Of a DNA stretch of 25,175 nt, positions 23,777-25,175 are shown piece by piece. The stretch's first letter is position 1. Every line of letters starts with the position of its first letter. Source of the DNA: RGIG464 sp045643185 (GTDB lineage: Bacteria > Myxococcota_A > Bradymonadia > UBA4248). Made by a program: the position numbers and the translations under genes. Under the pieces are notes generated by a model. It saw only the letters and a list, made by a program, of their open reading frames with translations, did no database searches and was not told where the DNA came from. The DNA lies in contig JAZUKH010000216.1 of NCBI GenBank assembly GCA_045643185.1, positions 1-25,175 of the forward strand, given 5' to 3'.

Positions 23777-25175
23777 GTGTTAAAGTTTGAAATCCTTAGC
23801 CCGGACGGCAGCGTCTCCGAGATCGTTACGTCCGAAAAAACTACGATCAAAGTTGGTAAATTAGGGACAAACGACCTTAAAATCACAGACAGCAGTGTCG
23901 GTCCCGTTCATGCGACGATTGATGTGCTCGACGCGATGACCTGCAAAGTGAAAGATCGTGGTAGCATTGGTGGCACGTATATCGGCGATTGCCAGGTCGA
24001 AAAAAGCAAAGAAGCAACGTTCTCGCTGGGTTCGGTTTTGCGTTTTGGCAAGGTGAACGTTCGCGTGACGAGCGATACCATGTCGGGTGCAGGAGCCCCG
24101 GCCGCTGACGCACCAGCGCCTGCTGCTACGAATGACGTTCAGGCCGCAGTTCCCGCAAACGCTGCCGAAGAAGCAGCCCGTATCTCTGCTGCACAAGTTG
24201 CAGCGGCTGCTGCGCCCAAAGCCGCTGTTAATCCAGCTGCTCGCAGCGGTTTCGCCAACAATAAAGCCGCTGGCGGTTTTGCGGCTGCAACCGCGACGAC
24301 CTCAGCGGCGCCTAAAAAAATTATTCGTAAAAAACGTCCGGTCAGCTTCGAACGCCGTTTTCTTTCCGAAAAATGCCCTAGCGGCAACGGAAAACTCGAA
24401 GTCGCTCTGCTCTGGCGTGGTGAGGTCATCTCACTCCGCGAATACAAAAATAAACCCGGTTCGGTGATCACCATCGGTTCCCGCACGGAAGGCAATGGCA
24501 AAGTCGATTTCGGTATCGAAGATCAACGCCTCGGCGGTTCCCGCCTCGTGCTCATCAACGATGGGGGCATTTGGAAACTCCATTTCTCGACAGACTACGA
24601 CGGCTTCCTCGTCGTCGACCCCAAAAAATTCGGTCTCGAGAAACTTATGTTCCGCGATGCTCGCCCCAATGATGCCCAGGGCATCACGGTTGCATCCGTC
24701 AACGGCGTCGTAAACAACGGAGCGCTTTCCATCTCGATCGATGGTATGACCCGCGCAAAAATTCAGTTCGGCGATGTGGCACTTCTCGTTCACATGTCCA
24801 CACCGAACATGATCGTACTTCCGTTCTTCGGTGGCGTCAGCCAGAGTATGCTCGGCAGCTTCGTCGCGTCTTTCCTCCTTCACTTCTCTCTCTTCTCGGT
24901 CATGCTCTTCGCAACTGACCGTGTCGACGCCCTCATGATCGACCGTATCCTCACGACATCCCGCTTTGCTGAAGCCCTCATTCAGCCGCCTGAAGAAATC
25001 GAAGAGGAAGAAGAAGACAAACAGGATGAAGAAGAACCTGAAGATCCTGTCGAAGATGATTCCAATAAAGAAAGTGATAACGAACCTACGCCGTTCGCAG
25101 CCAATACGCCTTCAAACAGCGCTGGTGAAAACTCTGGACCAGGTATGAGCCGCAGTGAAGCTGTCGGCGTCGCTC
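23777..25175 (+). CDS. FHA-like domain membrane protein, GltG/PglI-like (3' end beyond window)
   Basis: At least 466 aa, continuing off the right edge. The GTG at 23777 is used because AAGGAG lies 6 bases before it and the FHA fold begins at once. Residues about 1-100 form an FHA-like domain (KTTIKVGKLGTNDLKI, VGPVHATI, DRGSIGGTYIGD). An Ala/Pro-rich linker (100-190) and a second beta domain (about 207-340, starting LEVALLWRGEVISL) follow. Then come one membrane span (about 360-380) and an acidic Glu/Asp/Pro segment (405-435). This order matches PglI/GltG-type proteins, in which a TonB-like C-terminal domain normally follows in the periplasm; that part would be outside the window. Predicted role: inner membrane link between cytoplasmic signals or motor parts and the periplasmic TPR proteins. 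Several canonical phosphothreonine-binding residues are missing. Confidence 0.85.
   Translation, partial: MLKFEILSPDGSVSEIVTSEKTTIKVGKLGTNDLKITDSSVGPVHATIDVLDAMTCKVKDRGSIGGTYIGDCQVEKSKEATFSLGSVLRFGKVNVRVTSDTMSGAGAPAADAPAPAATNDVQAAVPANAAEEAARISAAQVAAAAAPKAAVNPAARSGFANNKAAGGFAAATATTSAAPKKIIRKKRPVSFERRFLSEKCPSGNGKLEVALLWRGEVISLREYKNKPGSVITIGSRTEGNGKVDFGIEDQRLGGSRLVLINDGGIWKLHFSTDYDGFLVVDPKKFGLEKLMFRDARPNDAQGITVASVNGVVNNGALSISIDGMTRAKIQFGDVALLVHMSTPNMIVLPFFGGVSQSMLGSFVASFLLHFSLFSVMLFATDRVDALMIDRILTTSRFAEALIQPPEEIEEEEEDKQDEEEPEDPVEDDSNKESDNEPTPFAANTPSNSAGENSGPGMSRSEAVGVA

Overview
The window looks like chromosomal DNA of a myxobacterium-like organism (Myxococcota, Bradymonadota or a neighbouring deltaproteobacterial-type lineage). 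This rests on a serine protease with a MYXO-CTERM-like tail, several lipoproteins including cysteine-rich repeat proteins, and a right-hand operon resembling the Glt/Nfs envelope machinery known from Myxococcus. GC content looks intermediate, not the very high GC of Myxococcus itself, so the exact lineage is inferred. I saw no rRNA, tRNA, CRISPR array or intact transposase.

Left third (1-8223): three tandem paralogous lipoprotein genes on the + strand. Two are giant cysteine-rich proteins (1299 and 1210 aa) ending in 88-90-residue repeats with about 12 Cys per unit. The third is a 116-aa miniature keeping only the leader and two Cys-rich modules. Each large gene has its own version of the repeat, which suggests within-gene homogenisation after duplication.

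Middle (8263-16987): on the - strand lie an S1-family protease, glutamate 5-kinase (proB) and a small lipoprotein, separated by clear terminators and a 112-bp palindromic element. On the + strand lie RNase PH (rph), a FadL/OmpP1-type outer membrane protein closely followed by a large lipoprotein with DTDGDG calcium-binding repeats, and a MATE-family exporter.

Degenerate zone (16988-18219): G-rich and palindromic repeats, then a broken gene on the - strand for a membrane-anchored protein with carboxypeptidase-regulatory-like repeats. It carries an early frameshift, an in-frame stop and an apparently foreign 3' end.

Right third (18220-25175, continuing off the edge): a + strand cluster of a 1147-aa periplasmic TPR protein, a 485-aa TPR lipoprotein, a 78-aa secreted protein and a protein with an FHA-like domain, one membrane span and an acidic tail. 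Order and architecture match the GltD-GltE-GltF-GltG block of the Myxococcus gliding complex and its Nfs spore-coat relatives. The likely role is a trans-envelope machine linking cytoplasm, inner membrane, periplasm and outer membrane; its cargo or output here cannot be read from sequence.
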